Below, in pieces: positions 48,967 through 60,092 of a stretch of 64,000 nt of DNA. How positions within the stretch are numbered: position 1 is the stretch's first letter; the number at the start of each line of letters is the position of its first letter. Source of the stretch: Marasmius tenuissimus (lineage: Eukaryota > Basidiomycota > Agaricomycetes > Agaricales > Marasmiaceae); contig JAQOTA010000065.1 in NCBI GenBank assembly GCA_029532415.1, forward strand, positions 124,001 to 188,000, read 5' to 3'. Position numbers and translations under genes: made by a program. The notes below the pieces were generated by a model. That model saw nothing but the letters and a program-made list of their open reading frames with translations, ran no database searches and was not told where the DNA came from.

Positions 48967-51318
48967 ATGCTTGCTAGAACGCGTCTACCTGGCGGTACTT
49001 TGACGTCGACACCTCTTCTCAAGGCTACAAGCAGGAGCTTCTCGTCAAGCTCATCAAGATCTAAAGAGAGGCTTGTCATTCTTGGATCGGGATGGGGCGG
49101 ATACGAGGTACTTCGAGGTGTTGACAAGAAACGGTGGGGTACGTCTAGGCCCTCTCAACAGCCTCCGACAATGTGCAATTCTTGCTGAACCATCAATTTG
49201 GTCTAGATGTGACGATGGTTTCGGCCAACAATTACTTCAACTTCACACCACTACTCGCGGGATGCGCTGTCGGAACTCTTGAGTTGCGATGTGCGGTAGA
49301 ACCTGTAAGGATTTCATGACAGTCGTCTTGCAATCGTGCATTGGTCAAGTTTTAACCTTCTTCGCAGGTTCGGCGCTATTCTCCTCAAATTGTGGGTCTG
49401 GTCACGACGTTTGGAGGTCACTTCGACTCTTTCTAATCAATGAACTCTCAGATCTCGTATCAGGCTTGGTGCGACGAGATAGGTCAGCTCGGAATAGTGT
49501 AGTTTTGGAACAAAAACTTAGCGAGGAATACTTAGATTTCCACAGGAAACAACTCAAATGCGTGAGTCCCTCTGGAAGCTCTGTTAAATCACCTGATCAT
49601 AGCCTTCTCGTGGCTCTAGGTGCCTGCCACACCTCCTCCCTTCTCTTCAGCTGTGGAGCCTCCTCCTCCGGGGAACTCGGCGGCTTCTCGCCCGGGGACG
49701 TCGGCACAATCATTTACCATGAACTACGACAAACTGATAATAGCTGTAGGTGCTTATTCTCAAAGTGAGTTCGTCTAATTGGATTCATTGATGAAGGCAT
49801 TGAGAGGCACGGAGGCTGATGGTCTCGATAGCGTTCAATATTCCCGGTGTTAAGGAACACGCACATTTCTTGAAAGACGTTAAGGATGCAAGAGCAATCC
49901 GAAGTAGAATCCTCGAATGTATGGCATGCTCTCGTACTTTCAGGTCATCACCCACTGAACGGAGAACCCTAGGTTACGAGCAAGCAAGTCAGCCGTTCAT
50001 GTCTGACCTGGAGCGGCGCAAATTGCTGCATTTTTGTATCGTTGGTAAGGAGTCTATCTGACAGCCCGTAAACGTGGAAACTTCATGATAGATTTTACAT
50101 AGGTGGTGGCCCGACCGGCGTTGAATTCGCTGCAGAGTTGCACGATCTACTACACACCGAAATCAGACAACATTATCCCAATCTGCACAAGATGACCAAA
50201 ATCAGTCTTTATGATGTTGCGCCGAATATCCTCGGAATGTTTGACAACCAACTCGTACAGTGAACCTTGTCTTTTTCGTACTGTGCCACCGGGGGATTGA
50301 CAGTTAATGCCCACATAGGTACGCAGAAAAGAAATTCCGCAGGGATGGCGTCAACCTTTACACAAGTCATCACGTCGAACGCGTCGAACAGGTGAATCTC
50401 CATCGCTACTACGCTCATTCAGCTCGTTGAAGTAATCCACTCCTCATAAGGGCAAGCTCTTTACGAAGGAGGAAGGCGAGGGTATGCAGTGTTCGGTTCC
50501 ACAATCTGCGTAGCATTGACCTTAATCTATCGGCAGTTCCATTTGGATTATTGGTTTGGTCGACAGGTCTCGCTCCCAATCCATTGATAAAGTCCATTGC
50601 CGGTGTCAAGAAAACATCAAGGAGGTAAAGTTTCGTGCGAAGGTTAACTTACCGTGATCATTCTAACCATCCGATAGTGTCGTAACCAATGACCACCTCA
50701 ATGTCCTCAGAGAAGATGGGTCTATCGACCCAGACGTTTGGGTGATAGGTGATGCTGCCTCTATTAAAGACGCACCGATGCCCGCAACGGCTCAAGGTGA
50801 GTCCTCAGGGGGGTGACATACATGGTTTCGCCCCGGTAATGATCAACATCTTGTCAGTCGCGAATCAACAGGCCGCCTACCTAGCCAAGAAGCTGAACAA
50901 GATTGTTCGAGATAAAGACCACACCGAACCGTTCAAATTCAACAACAGGGGAAGTTTAGCTTATATCGGAAACTGGTGAGTCCAGCCAGTCATTCGCACG
51001 TTCATTCTCTCGACATGGCCTTCAGGAAAGCAATATACGATCGCTCTGCGGTCGATAAGGATGGGCCCATGAGTAAAGAAACCGGGCGGACAGCATGGCT
51101 CATATGGAGGTCTGCCTACTTCACAATGACGTTGAGTATGCGCAACAAGTAAGGGATCTCGCGAACAGTCCCATAGCTATTGTCTGACCTTTGGCTCCAG
51201 GATACTCGTCCCCTTTTACTGGTTCCTCAATTGTTCGTATCTCTTCCTTTGCAAAGACCTATTCTGATGCAGTGCTCTTCTTCCAGGGATTTTCGGGCGC
51301 GACCTGACGAGATTCTGA
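48967..51318 (+). CDS. Type II NADH:ubiquinone oxidoreductase (NDE/NDI, rotenone-insensitive)
   Basis: Single-chain FAD enzyme of the mitochondrial inner membrane that passes electrons from NADH to ubiquinone without proton pumping. N-terminus [20 protein letters not shown] is a clear mitochondrial presequence (Arg, Ser, no acid). First Rossmann motif [20 protein letters not shown]; then [57 protein letters not shown], the second Rossmann motif [108 protein letters not shown], and the C-terminal membrane-binding amphipathic end [17 protein letters not shown]. Two tiny exons (24 nt 49368-49391, 19 nt 49464-49482) are needed. No EF-hand insert, so not the Ca-regulated form. Matrix versus external orientation is not decidable. 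Confidence 0.9.
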
Positions 51319-51730
51319 GGTCCACGGCCAGGTTCTTCATTCATAGAGTATATCCTACGTTCGAGAATATAAGACTCGCTAATAGTCGCTAATACACTAA
51401 TGACTGCCTTCTAGTTGGTCTAATTGAGACTAATCACTATAAAGGCTGGCAGGAAGGTACACAAGACATCTCCTACGCGCTCACAGGTTGAGTGGCTCGG
51501 AACGGGTAGTTGTTCATGTTACTCAGTTACTCGGCCTGATTAGATGAGATGAGGGTAAGGTGGTTAATAAGTACTTATGGCTATGGGCGCAAATGAGAGG
51601 ACTATGATACATACTGTGTACACTTCATAAATAGGGTATGACTACATCTCCTCCAGGGAACTGAATATCGATACAATCCGCCACTCGTTGCACTCAATAC
51701 AACACGCACGGTAGTCATGTAAGTACAACG
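51319..51730. other. Convergent 3' spacer
   Basis: 412 bp between the NADH dehydrogenase and WH1-gene stop codons. It contains a near-tandem 'cgctaatagtcgctaatac' at about 51373-51392 and otherwise no features. Confidence 0.4.
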
Positions 51731-52661
51731 TCAGATGAACACCTGGAAACACCCGGCCTCCTTTGTCCTGGCAGGCTTCTGATCGCCTTTCGTTGGAGGT
51801 TCAGTCAGAATCCTTGCCCACGATGGATCAATATCACCCGAACGCTCAACTTCGCCATCTCGACTGAGGCCAATATGACCCAAGTGCATGAAGGAGTTGC
51901 TTCGTGGGACTGAAATCATCCCAGCCGAGACCTTCGGTGCATGTTCAGAGGCTACAGACTTTTGTCGGGAACGCAGGCTCTTGATTCTGAACGTTGTTCG
52001 ACTCCTGACTGGGGGAAGTCGAGGTCGGGTGGTACCTAGGTCCCCGTTAAGGTCAACATGCACGATTCGAGCGAGGTCAAATGCGTACCTGTGGTCTTTG
52101 CCATTGTCGGCGGTGGTAGGTGTTTTTTGACCACCTCACCAAACGCATTGCCCTCCGCATCGTCTTCGAATAAGAATCCCCATAGCCGACTCTATCAAAG
52201 GGAAAGGTCAGTATGGAGTTCGCCATCATGACTCGAAAGCCGAGGGGAGGGGACCATACCCTGCCGGTGAACATGTGGAAAAATGGTTTCTCCATCGTAT
52301 ATGTGAAGTTTTCTGGAACCGGAAACAGCCAATCGACCTTTCCAGTGGAGGGGTCCATAAGACGAAACCAGTAGTGCTCCGCATCCGATATCCCAGTATC
52401 ATGTCCTGCGCTCAAAGAAGAAGTCGATGTGGACCCCGATCCAGTCGATCCAGTTTCGGGCGGACACTCTTCGTCCTTCCCAAAGACGATCTTGCCCTTC
52501 TGGTGGAAATACTGCCAGTCGGGAGTGTCGGCGCCGAACTTGGCGTGATAGAGTTTGGCCGAGGTCTCTACCAGCGGTATCCGGTTGTGAGAGACCAGGG
52601 CAGTTGAGATTCTGGAGGAGGACCTTGCCTCGTGACCCGTCGACAACAATTGGGAGATCAT
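51731..52661 (-). CDS. WH1/EVH1-domain protein
   Basis: WH1 domains bind proline-rich ligands and occur at the N-terminus of WASP/Las17 actin regulators. From ATG 52661: IPLVETSAKLYHAKFGADTP, DWQYFHQKGKIVFGKDEE, a Ser/Thr-rich insert (GSTGSGSTSTSSLSAGHD), HYWFRLMDPSTGKVDWLFPV, PENFTYTMEKPFFHMFTGR, then over a GT-AG intron SRLWGFLFEDDAEGNAFGEV. The order of strands and the W...FRL.D....W...V...F.Y....FFH.F motif match WH1. After a second intron comes a basic tail (TRPRLPPVRSRTTFRIKSLR). There is no VCA/WH2 actin-nucleating segment and no long polyproline, so it is not a full WASP homologue; a short adaptor is more likely. Confidence 0.78.
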
Positions 52662-53877
52662 GATGATGGGAAAGGTGAGAAACGGATGTGGGGATTGGAA
52701 GGTGGGAGGATGGAAAGGGCCCCCTCGAGGTATTATGTGTGGGGATGCTCTGCCTCATGGGCACCATGAGTTTGTGGTAGATCGCAGGAGATGAACGCCA
52801 CCAAGAGGTCGACGACGTCAAGGTCCGACCTAAACTGATCTCACACTTTGATTCGAATCACTAAGCGAATTTCGCTGGTCGGTGGATATTGAAGCCCAAC
52901 GCGGAGGGGCTTAGTCTCCAATACAGTATGGATTTCAAGACTCCTTGACTCTTTCTTCTATCCAGAGTTCGGGCATGCCCTTGAGTGGCTGTATCGTTGA
53001 GTGATCGGAATCGGGGTAAAAATGCGCGAAAAACTCACCTGCTGAGCAACATACACCTGCGCACTGTGCTTTGGACTCTGGTTATGTATCTCGCTACGCA
53101 CGCTGACCTTCCGTCTTATCACAGCCTCATTTGGGTATCTTAGAATTCTCGAAGGTCACGACAAGCGTAACGTGTCTGGTGCGTGAAAAGTATACTCAAC
53201 AGACGAATCCGGGCTGTGATTGAAACCGGAAAACCCCTCTGTAGTCTGTTACAGCTTTTCCCGGAGCTTGGAAGCTCTGTTGAGAATGTAATTTGAATGC
53301 TTTCCGAGCTCCTGAGGTCCAAATCGCGGCCAGAATGTAATACAAAAGAATATGTTGTAGGAACACGCGGAAAACTCACCTATCAAATAATCTCCTTTCG
53401 CCAACCGCCTGAAAGTTGACCAATCCACAAGCCGTTCGAAATGCCTAAGAATAACCAGAGAAGAAACCAGTGTAATAAGTGGAAAGGTAAGTATCGGCGT
53501 TGCGCAGATCTCGCTCCAAACGGTTGACGAATCTCCGTGGTGGAGTCGCCTACGGATATTCAGTGCCAGAGCGTAACGTCCCCTATTCCGTCGCCGTCAT
53601 TGGGGAAGTATCAAGGTGAGGGTTTGAATATAATGAGAAATCGTCAAGAGTTGAAGAAAGGCGAGCGTTTGCCAGTGCTAGTGAACGTTTTGGTTGCCGT
53701 GCGGGTCGGGAGGCGCTCGGGTCGGGTTATTAGCGCCCATCTGTGCTGAGCAAACGAGGACCTACAAGAACGAGTAGGGGGGTTGGTGAGATACGATGCC
53801 ATATCAGTCCTACTAAGTATACAAACAACACGCAGAGATGGAAAGCAAACAACCAAGTGGACCTTGAAGTAGCATGA
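52662..53877. other. 1.2-kb spacer between WH1 gene and TAF6
   Basis: Holds the WH1 gene promoter (minus) and the TAF6 3' flank. A tiny plus-strand frame from an ATG at 53440 (MPKNNQRRNQCNKWKGK, about 28 codons) is basic but unsupported. No domain, RNA gene or repeat was found. Confidence 0.4.
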
Positions 53878-55639
53878 TCATCTACCCGTACTCTCCGTTC
53901 CAACGATCGCACGCGCCCAATTCGAGTCGTCAGACACTTTGTCCGCGAAGTAATCCCCCAGAAGCTCTTTTAAACGATCCATGACCTCCTTATCAGCAGC
54001 ATTACCTACATCGAGCCTTTCTGTCATGGCGATATCCAGTTGGTTCTCAAAAGCTGACATTGACGTTGTCGGGGCTCGCGTCGGATGCAGGACAAGGAGC
54101 GCGTCCTATTAAGGAAGATCAACGTCAAAGACTGAGGCACTGTAGAAAAACTCGAACTCACTATAACAGAATTCGATAGATCTTCATCGCCTTCTCGGAT
54201 GCATTCCGTCCCGATGACTTTAGCCCCACCACCTTCAACGAGACCCTTCCTAACAGCCTCCTTCCCAACACCTATTAATCCTCGTATAGCACCATCTCTG
54301 GTCCCAGCACTCTTTTCCGGAGAGATGAGTGCGAGAAGCAGAGTTTTCATGATTCGTGGCGAAAGCGAGGGGTAGGTCGTCGAGTGCTTCGTTAACAGCT
54401 TGGATAGTGTTTGTGCTGCAGTCGTACGGAGAATACTTGCATGCGAAGGAGGCAGTGATGAGTGTAATAGGGTTGAGAGGAGGGGTGGAAGGAGTTGGTG
54501 TAACTAGATGAAGCCGTATGAATGTGTGTAAAAGAGGACATAGGCGCAGAGAACTCACATATGGCTCAACAAACAACGTCTCGTTATCCAGTACTGCCTG
54601 CACCACCTCAACGAGCACCTCTAGCACCCTTCCATCCGCCTCACTTTGAGCTCCGTCTTTCAATGCACCGACCACCCCTTCACCCACCCATCGAATCAAA
54701 TACGGGAGAAGAGCTTGTAATCCGGCGTCGTTTCTCAGACTTGTGAGCGCAGCCGTCCTCTTCGCATTGTCAGGTGCGGGTGTTTGTGCAGGGTTGGAGG
54801 GTAGCAACGACGCAGTCAACCTTGTATAGTATAACTGTAACTCCCGAGATAACGTTGACTTGACAAGTTGTTGTTGTTGCTGCTGCTGTTGTTGCTGTTG
54901 CTTTTTCGTATGCGCGTCCATGCTCATGGATGTCGGTCCTGTTGTCGCATTTGCAACGACACCGTTCGCCCGTTTGGCCACCGCCTCTTTTCCTCCAATC
55001 CCACTCTCCATGATATCGCCCTCTCTCGGTATTGCTGGGGGATTCTCTGGTATTAACGGTTGTACACCCTCCACTGCAAGCCAATGAGCTGTCCAGCTAA
55101 CACCTTTTGGTAGTGTGATCTTCTCCTCCCTCAGTATGCGATCAAAGTCGATCTCCTCGTCCTCCACAAAGTACACAGTACCGGCAGAAGCAGAGCCTCC
55201 AGAGACGAAAGGTAGGGCGCGTCGAAATGTTGGGGGTGCGTAAGGGCTGTGGCCATATAAAGGTTCGATATTAAGGACACGGAGAGCCTGGTCGATGTCG
55301 GATGTTGTCAGCGTTGTGCGGCGGCCATGGCGCATGAACTTGGCTGCTTCCTGGCCCATACCAGCAATTGAGAATCAGCCTCGACGATAAACATTGAGTT
55401 AGTTGACACACCTCCACAACCTGATGTATCCTATATTCGACATCGCTAGCAAGCGCAACGGCGGTCGAGTCGTTAATGGTGACATTGAGGAATTCTGCAA
55501 CATCCTGGGGCGTGCTGAACAAGGTTCATCCGAAATTAGGTGCTGGAATCTGAAATACCTTAACAGCTTCAGGTTTGTAGACACCAGTATGCGGTATCGG
55601 TGTCTGTACTTTGGCTTTTGCTGCTTGTTTTCCGTTCAT
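53878..55639 (-). CDS. TAF6: TFIID/SAGA subunit TAF6 (histone fold + HEAT domain)
   Basis: Core TFIID and SAGA subunit that pairs with TAF9 through a histone fold. From ATG 55639: MNGKQAAKAKVQTPIPHTGV, YKPEAVK joined over a 55-nt intron to DVAEFLNVTINDSTAVALAS, DVEYRIHQVVE, EAAKFMRHGRRTTLTTSDID, QALRVLNIEPLYGHSPYAP (histone fold with its C-terminal signature), then GTVYFVEDEEIDFDRILREE, KITLPKGVSWTAHWLAVEGV and QPLIPENPPAIP (the TAF6 linker). Next come an 11-Gln run (54868-54900), LVKSTLSRELQLYYTRLTAS and the HEAT-like middle (LQALLPYLIRWVGEGVVGAL; ALISPEKSAGTRDGAIRGLI), ending with a helical tail. All diagnostic blocks are present. Nuclear. Lies 6 kb from TAF8. Confidence 0.93.
54868..54900 (-). 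repeat. Polyglutamine-coding trinucleotide run in TAF6
   Basis: Eleven consecutive Gln codons, mixed CAA and CAG, between the TAF6 linker and HEAT region. The mixed codons suggest a selected Gln tract rather than a recent pure microsatellite. Confidence 0.9.
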
Positions 55640-56133
55640 TGGAGTTGGGTTGAGGGATAGACTAAGAATTTGAAAAAAGAAGCGCTCGAAGCTTCGAGTT
55701 GCTTGAACCGTGCACGTGAAACGAGACTGTCGCGTCTGACAGTGACACTGACGCGTCTCACTCGGACTGACACCCAGTCTGGCAACTTTGAATTCCCAGG
55801 CCCTCATATGCACAGTCCAATGATTTGAATCATACTAATAGCAATTGAGCAAAATGAAGTGTATATCGCGTATATTTTACATACAGTATCGAGCTTCCAA
55901 AAGTCCATATTATATGGCCATAAAAACCAGTAGAATAGACAAACCAAACAGTCACAAGAAACATGTACGTGAACCGGGAGGCTCACGACTTGGCAAAAAA
56001 GGATGTTATCTGACCCTTCGCAGGGGAAGGTTTCTACACGTCATGAGGGGGGTGTGCACCCTGCAGAATATGGGCAGGCTTACCTTTCCTTTCCCAGACG
56101 GCTTGTTGATGTTGCCGGGCTTAGTAAATAGTC
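55640..56133. other. Spacer between TAF6 promoter and HMCES 3' end
   Basis: 494 bp. Near 55700-55790 the sequence has repeated CGTCTC/GACGCG-like strings (cgcgtctgacagtgacactgacgcgtctcac) that could be TAF6 promoter elements. No gene seen. Confidence 0.4.
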
Positions 56134-57440
56134 TCAGTGACACAGGAAAGTGAAGCATCGGGAATTATCCACCTTTTGCGGAGACTTCCTAGGTTGGTTC
56201 TCAGTCTTGACCTAAATGAATTCTTTACTTGCTGAGAAGGTCCGTGAGTGATAAAACCTACCTTTTTTGATGCTGAAGGTGAAGGCTCGGGGGTATCCAC
56301 AATTTCTACTTCATCGCCACTTTGTGGTGATTCTGACTTGAGTTCCGGCGAGGGGCTGCGTTTACGCTTGACTGGTGACCTGAATGCTTCCGGCTGCTTG
56401 GATTGTGATTGCTTTTGTTTCGAGAACATGACCTCGATACCGTCTTTTCGCTGAGAAACCGCTACGATGTAGCTTGGCGATTCCGTTCCCACCTTGCCGA
56501 CTTCTTTCGGAACCTGATAGCTGATCTGACGTTCATCAAGCTGTCAGTTAGGCAAGAGAGGACGCACCACTCAAGAGGTGCAGTCTGGTCATTGTAAGGT
56601 TCGACCATTTTGGTTAATTCACTTGTCCATGTCTTGGAACTCGTATCAAGCCATTTCTTCAGTGCTGCTTGCGATGTTAGAATGACAGGCTGTCTGTCAT
56701 GAAGCCATTCAAACTCCTTATTGGCGGAGGTGGTTACAATAGTAAAGGTCCACAAGGGCTGAGTCTGTCCTAGCGGTAGATTCCCAGTCATTCGACAGTC
56801 GAATAGAAAGTCCCCGAGCCTGAGACGTACCTTCAAGAATGGCGCAATCATACATCCCAGCCAGGAGCATAAGTCGGCCATCCTTGTGTTTGGTAAAGTG
56901 AGGAAGCTTGTCCTTGCCCTTCGTGAGCCATTCGTAATATCTGCACACAACGTCAATTTCAATTTGACCGAGATGGAGAAACGCGCCCCACCCTTCGCAG
57001 ACTACTGCACACCTCCGCTTTCCTTTCACGCTAGCCCACATTCCTCCACCTTCTACAAGATTTTCCGACCTTGCGTTCGTGGTACTAAGTGTCTTGTCTT
57101 CGTGTTTACTCCAGTGAGGAACAAGACCCCATTTCATAGATTGCATCACATATGGCGAGGTTCCGGTGGTATTGGTGTCTTCAGACGACGAACCTCCACT
57201 AGAACCTTCATTCCCATCGAATCCGTCGCGTCTACGCCGAATCACAGGAGCGTTAGTTCGAGGGGCAATGTTGTATCGCGGGACAAATTGGTCTTCATCT
57301 ATCCATTCCCCAACGTCTAGGTCATAGCCAGCTCGGTCTCGAACTTCTTGTCTCTGTATCTCAGAGATATTGGGTACGAAGTATTGGATGTTGATACTGG
57401 AGAAACGTACCTGGAGATGCAGAGCAAAGCGCCCGCACAT
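56134..57440 (-). CDS. HMCES: SRAP-domain abasic-site shield protein HMCES/YedK family
   Basis: Forms a thiazolidine crosslink with abasic sites in single-stranded DNA through Cys2, protecting replication forks. ATG 57440: MCGRFALHLQ, so Cys2 is preserved and exposed after Met removal. Then RQEVRDRAGYDLDVGEWI (over an intron), PRYNIAPRTNAPVI, MQSMKWGLVPHWSKHED, TTNARSENLVEGGGMWASVK, RRCAVVCEG-YYEWLTKGKDK (active-site Glu of the G.YEW motif, assembled over an intron), LMLLAGMYDCAILEG, TFTIVTTSANKEFEWLHDRQ-PVIL (catalytic His) and YQVPKEVGKVGTESPSYI. The C-terminal tail is Ser/Pro/Lys-rich with an NLS-like RSPVKRKRSP. All SRAP catalytic residues are present. It shares a 166-bp promoter with BRF1. 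Confidence 0.93.
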
Positions 57441-57606
57441 GGCGATGATGGTGATGAGTCGAATTGAGAGGATGACCGCGGAGCTTGAATTTGATTGGCT
57501 CTTGACCAGAACCTGATCTTATCGCGCAACTCACTCGGAATCACACTGGATTATTTTTTTCTCTTTCTTCGATAACTTATTGGTTAGAACATTTATACCA
57601 AGTATT
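57441..57606. promoter_or_regulatory. Compact bidirectional promoter HMCES / BRF1
   Basis: Only 166 bp separate the ATGs of HMCES (57440, -) and BRF1 (57607, +). It contains a run of T and pyrimidines (about 57551-57566). No TATA box on either side. Confidence 0.5.
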
Positions 57607-60023
57607 ATGGTGCGTTTCTCTGTTCTTCTTATTCCTAATTCTATACCGAGCTTTATGTACAGGCTATTTGCACCGATTGCGGTGGTACTGTGATCGAATA
57701 CGATGCTGCTGCAGGGAACGGTTTCTGCGTCAAGTGCGGTACTGTGGTCGAGGAGAATACTATCGTGAATGAAGTCTCCTTTGGTGAGACTTCGTCCGGT
57801 GCAGCGATGGTTCAGGGTTCCTACGTCGGACAAGGAGCTAGTGAGTCTGATATTCATACTCTTTCAGATGACTTGTCTAACCATTGACTGGAAGGTAGAG
57901 CCAAATTGAGCGGCCCATTTGGGAACAGAGGGAACAGCGAATCCCGAGAGCAAACTATTGCGAATGGTGCGTGGTCCTTGCCGTCCTTTGAATACACGAA
58001 CCTGATCTCCCTACCATCATAGCAAGCAGGAGGATTCAAACAATTGCGGGCGTAATGCGATTGTCAGAGGTCGTCTGCATGGCCGCGACACGTCTGTATA
58101 CCCTTGCTGTCGAGCACAAATTCACAAAGGGCCGGAAAAGTCTTAATGTGGTTGCCGTCTGCCTATACGTTGCTTGCAGACAGAAGGAAACCCGAAATTA
58201 CATGCTCATCGACTTCTCAGACCTCCTTCAGGTGAGAACTACTCTTTACTCAGACAGAATACCGCGACTGAACAATCTGACTCAGGTGAACGTCTTCGAG
58301 CTCGGTCACACCTACCTCCAACTCGTTCAGACTCTGAACCTACGCCTCCCGCTTATCGACCCCTCACACTACATCTCCCGATTCGCAGCACTTCTTGAAT
58401 TCGGCGACGAAACACAACGTGTTGCAACCGACGCCGTGCGACTGGTCCAGCGCTTTGACCGAGATTGGATGACTCGAGGTAGACGGCCAGCGGGTATCTG
58501 CGGTGCTGCACTTCTTCTCGCGGCCCGGATGAATAACTTCCGTCGGTCGGTGGAAGAGATCGTACAGGTTGTGAAGATAGCTGACACTACGTTGAAGAAA
58601 CGGCTGGAGGAGTTCAAGAGCACACCGAGCGGTAACCTGACTTTGGCCGATTTCCGGAATGTGTGGTTAGAAGAGGAGATGGACCCGCCTGCTTATACTA
58701 AAGGGAAGGAAAGGGAGGAAGCAGAGAGGATAGCAAAGGAACAAGAAGAGTTGGGTATCGCACCAGTAGAGAAGAAGGAGAAGGGGAAGAAGAAAGGGAA
58801 AAAACGGAAGAGAGATGAAGAAGATGAACCGGATCCAGACGCCGATGCGGAAGGAGACCCTGAAGTTACACCTGAAGGCGCCGAAGTTCAACCTCCAGAA
58901 GGAACTGGCAGTGTCTCTCAAGATAACGCGGCCACCACATCAAGTTCAGACGGGCGGATACCTGTCGATGCTTCACTTCTCAATCAAGGCATTCTAGCAG
59001 GAACAACCGAATCAACCGAACCGCCTACGTCCGCTCGCGAACCCCTTTTCTTGCCAGACCTTGACGACAGCATCGATCCCGAGCTCCTTCAAGACCCTAG
59101 TGCTAATATCGGTGGAAGCCCCACAGAAGAAGCTGTCTCTCAGCTAGTGCCGCCACCAACTACCGAGTTCGATGAGACTGTCTCCACAGCTCTCGCCCAA
59201 GAGCTGAATGAATTTCTTGGAAATAACGAAGGCACTCGAGTGACGGATGCACTAGATGAAAGGGAACGAGAAAGGCTTGCTCAAATAAATGAACACGTTG
59301 ACGACGAGCTTCTTGGGCTCGACGAAGAAGAACTGGATCGGTTCTTACTCAGCGAAGATGAAGTCAAGATCAAGGAAAGGGTATGGGTGGAGTTGAATCG
59401 AGATTATCTTGAGGCTCTCGCAGGTTCGTTTCCCACCTTTTCATGTTCTTCAATCCGACGTGGCGAATTGAAGAGCGTTTTGCTGAGCGGTCTAACGTTT
59501 TTGCAGCGAAAGGCGATCCTTCAACATCAACGACATCCAAGAGTAGAAAGGTTCGTTTCCCGGTGTTGACGTTTTTTTTTTCGAGCGTGTTTTTCTTTGT
59601 TGCTCCCTTTCGTCATCACTCTTACGGTTACTGATCATTGGTATTTAGCGACGGAAAACGAATAATAAACCGCGCGATACCACAACCCCGCATGGTGCAA
59701 CCACCGCGGAGTCGGTCAGGAATCTAATCAAGAAGAATCCAAAGTATAGCAAGAGGATCAATTACGATGCCCTCAAGGATCTCTTTGTTGACGCCGGCCC
59801 TGTGCCGTTCGATGACAAGGACGACGGGCTGTATACGATGGATGATAAGGATGACAAAGACGATGGCGAAGGAACGTTGGTTGTCATTGAAGACGATCCA
59901 GGAGGGGGTATGCCGCCCCCGAAACCTCCGCAGGAACCTGATCCAGAGGAAGACGACAAGGGGGATGAGGACGAAGATATGCCGATGGGTGGTTGGGATG
60001 ACGGGTTTGAACAGGAAGTTTAA
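57607..60023 (+). CDS. BRF1: TFIIIB subunit BRF1 (TFIIB-related factor)
   Basis: Recruits RNA polymerase III to tRNA and 5S genes. Seven coding exons (57607-57609, 57663-57840, 57895-57966, 58023-58231, 58286-59423, 59507-59550, 59649-60023) total 2019 nt, giving 672 aa; the first holds only the ATG. Zinc ribbon: ICTDCGGTVIEYDAAAGNGF then CVKCGTVVEEN. First cyclin fold: RRIQTIAGVMRLSEVVCMAA, RKSLNVVAVCLYVACRQKET, YMLIDFSDLLQVNVFELG. Second cyclin fold: RVATDAVRLVQRFDRDWMTR, GRRPAGICGAALLLAARMNN, FRRSVEEIVQVVKIADTTLK. A charged Lys/Glu linker (KKEKGKKKGKKRKRDEED) follows. The conserved C-terminal BRF1 block is DDELLGLDEEELDRFLLSED, EVKIKERVWVELNRDYLEA and later KKNPKYSKRINYDALKDLF. An acidic tail ends the protein. 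The length and the BRF1 block separate it from TFIIB. Confidence 0.95.
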
Positions 60024-60092
60024 GATGTTACAACAGTAAGAATGTACATTTCTTGTATAGCTGGTCGCACCCGCAATAGGACTCGATGCGTA

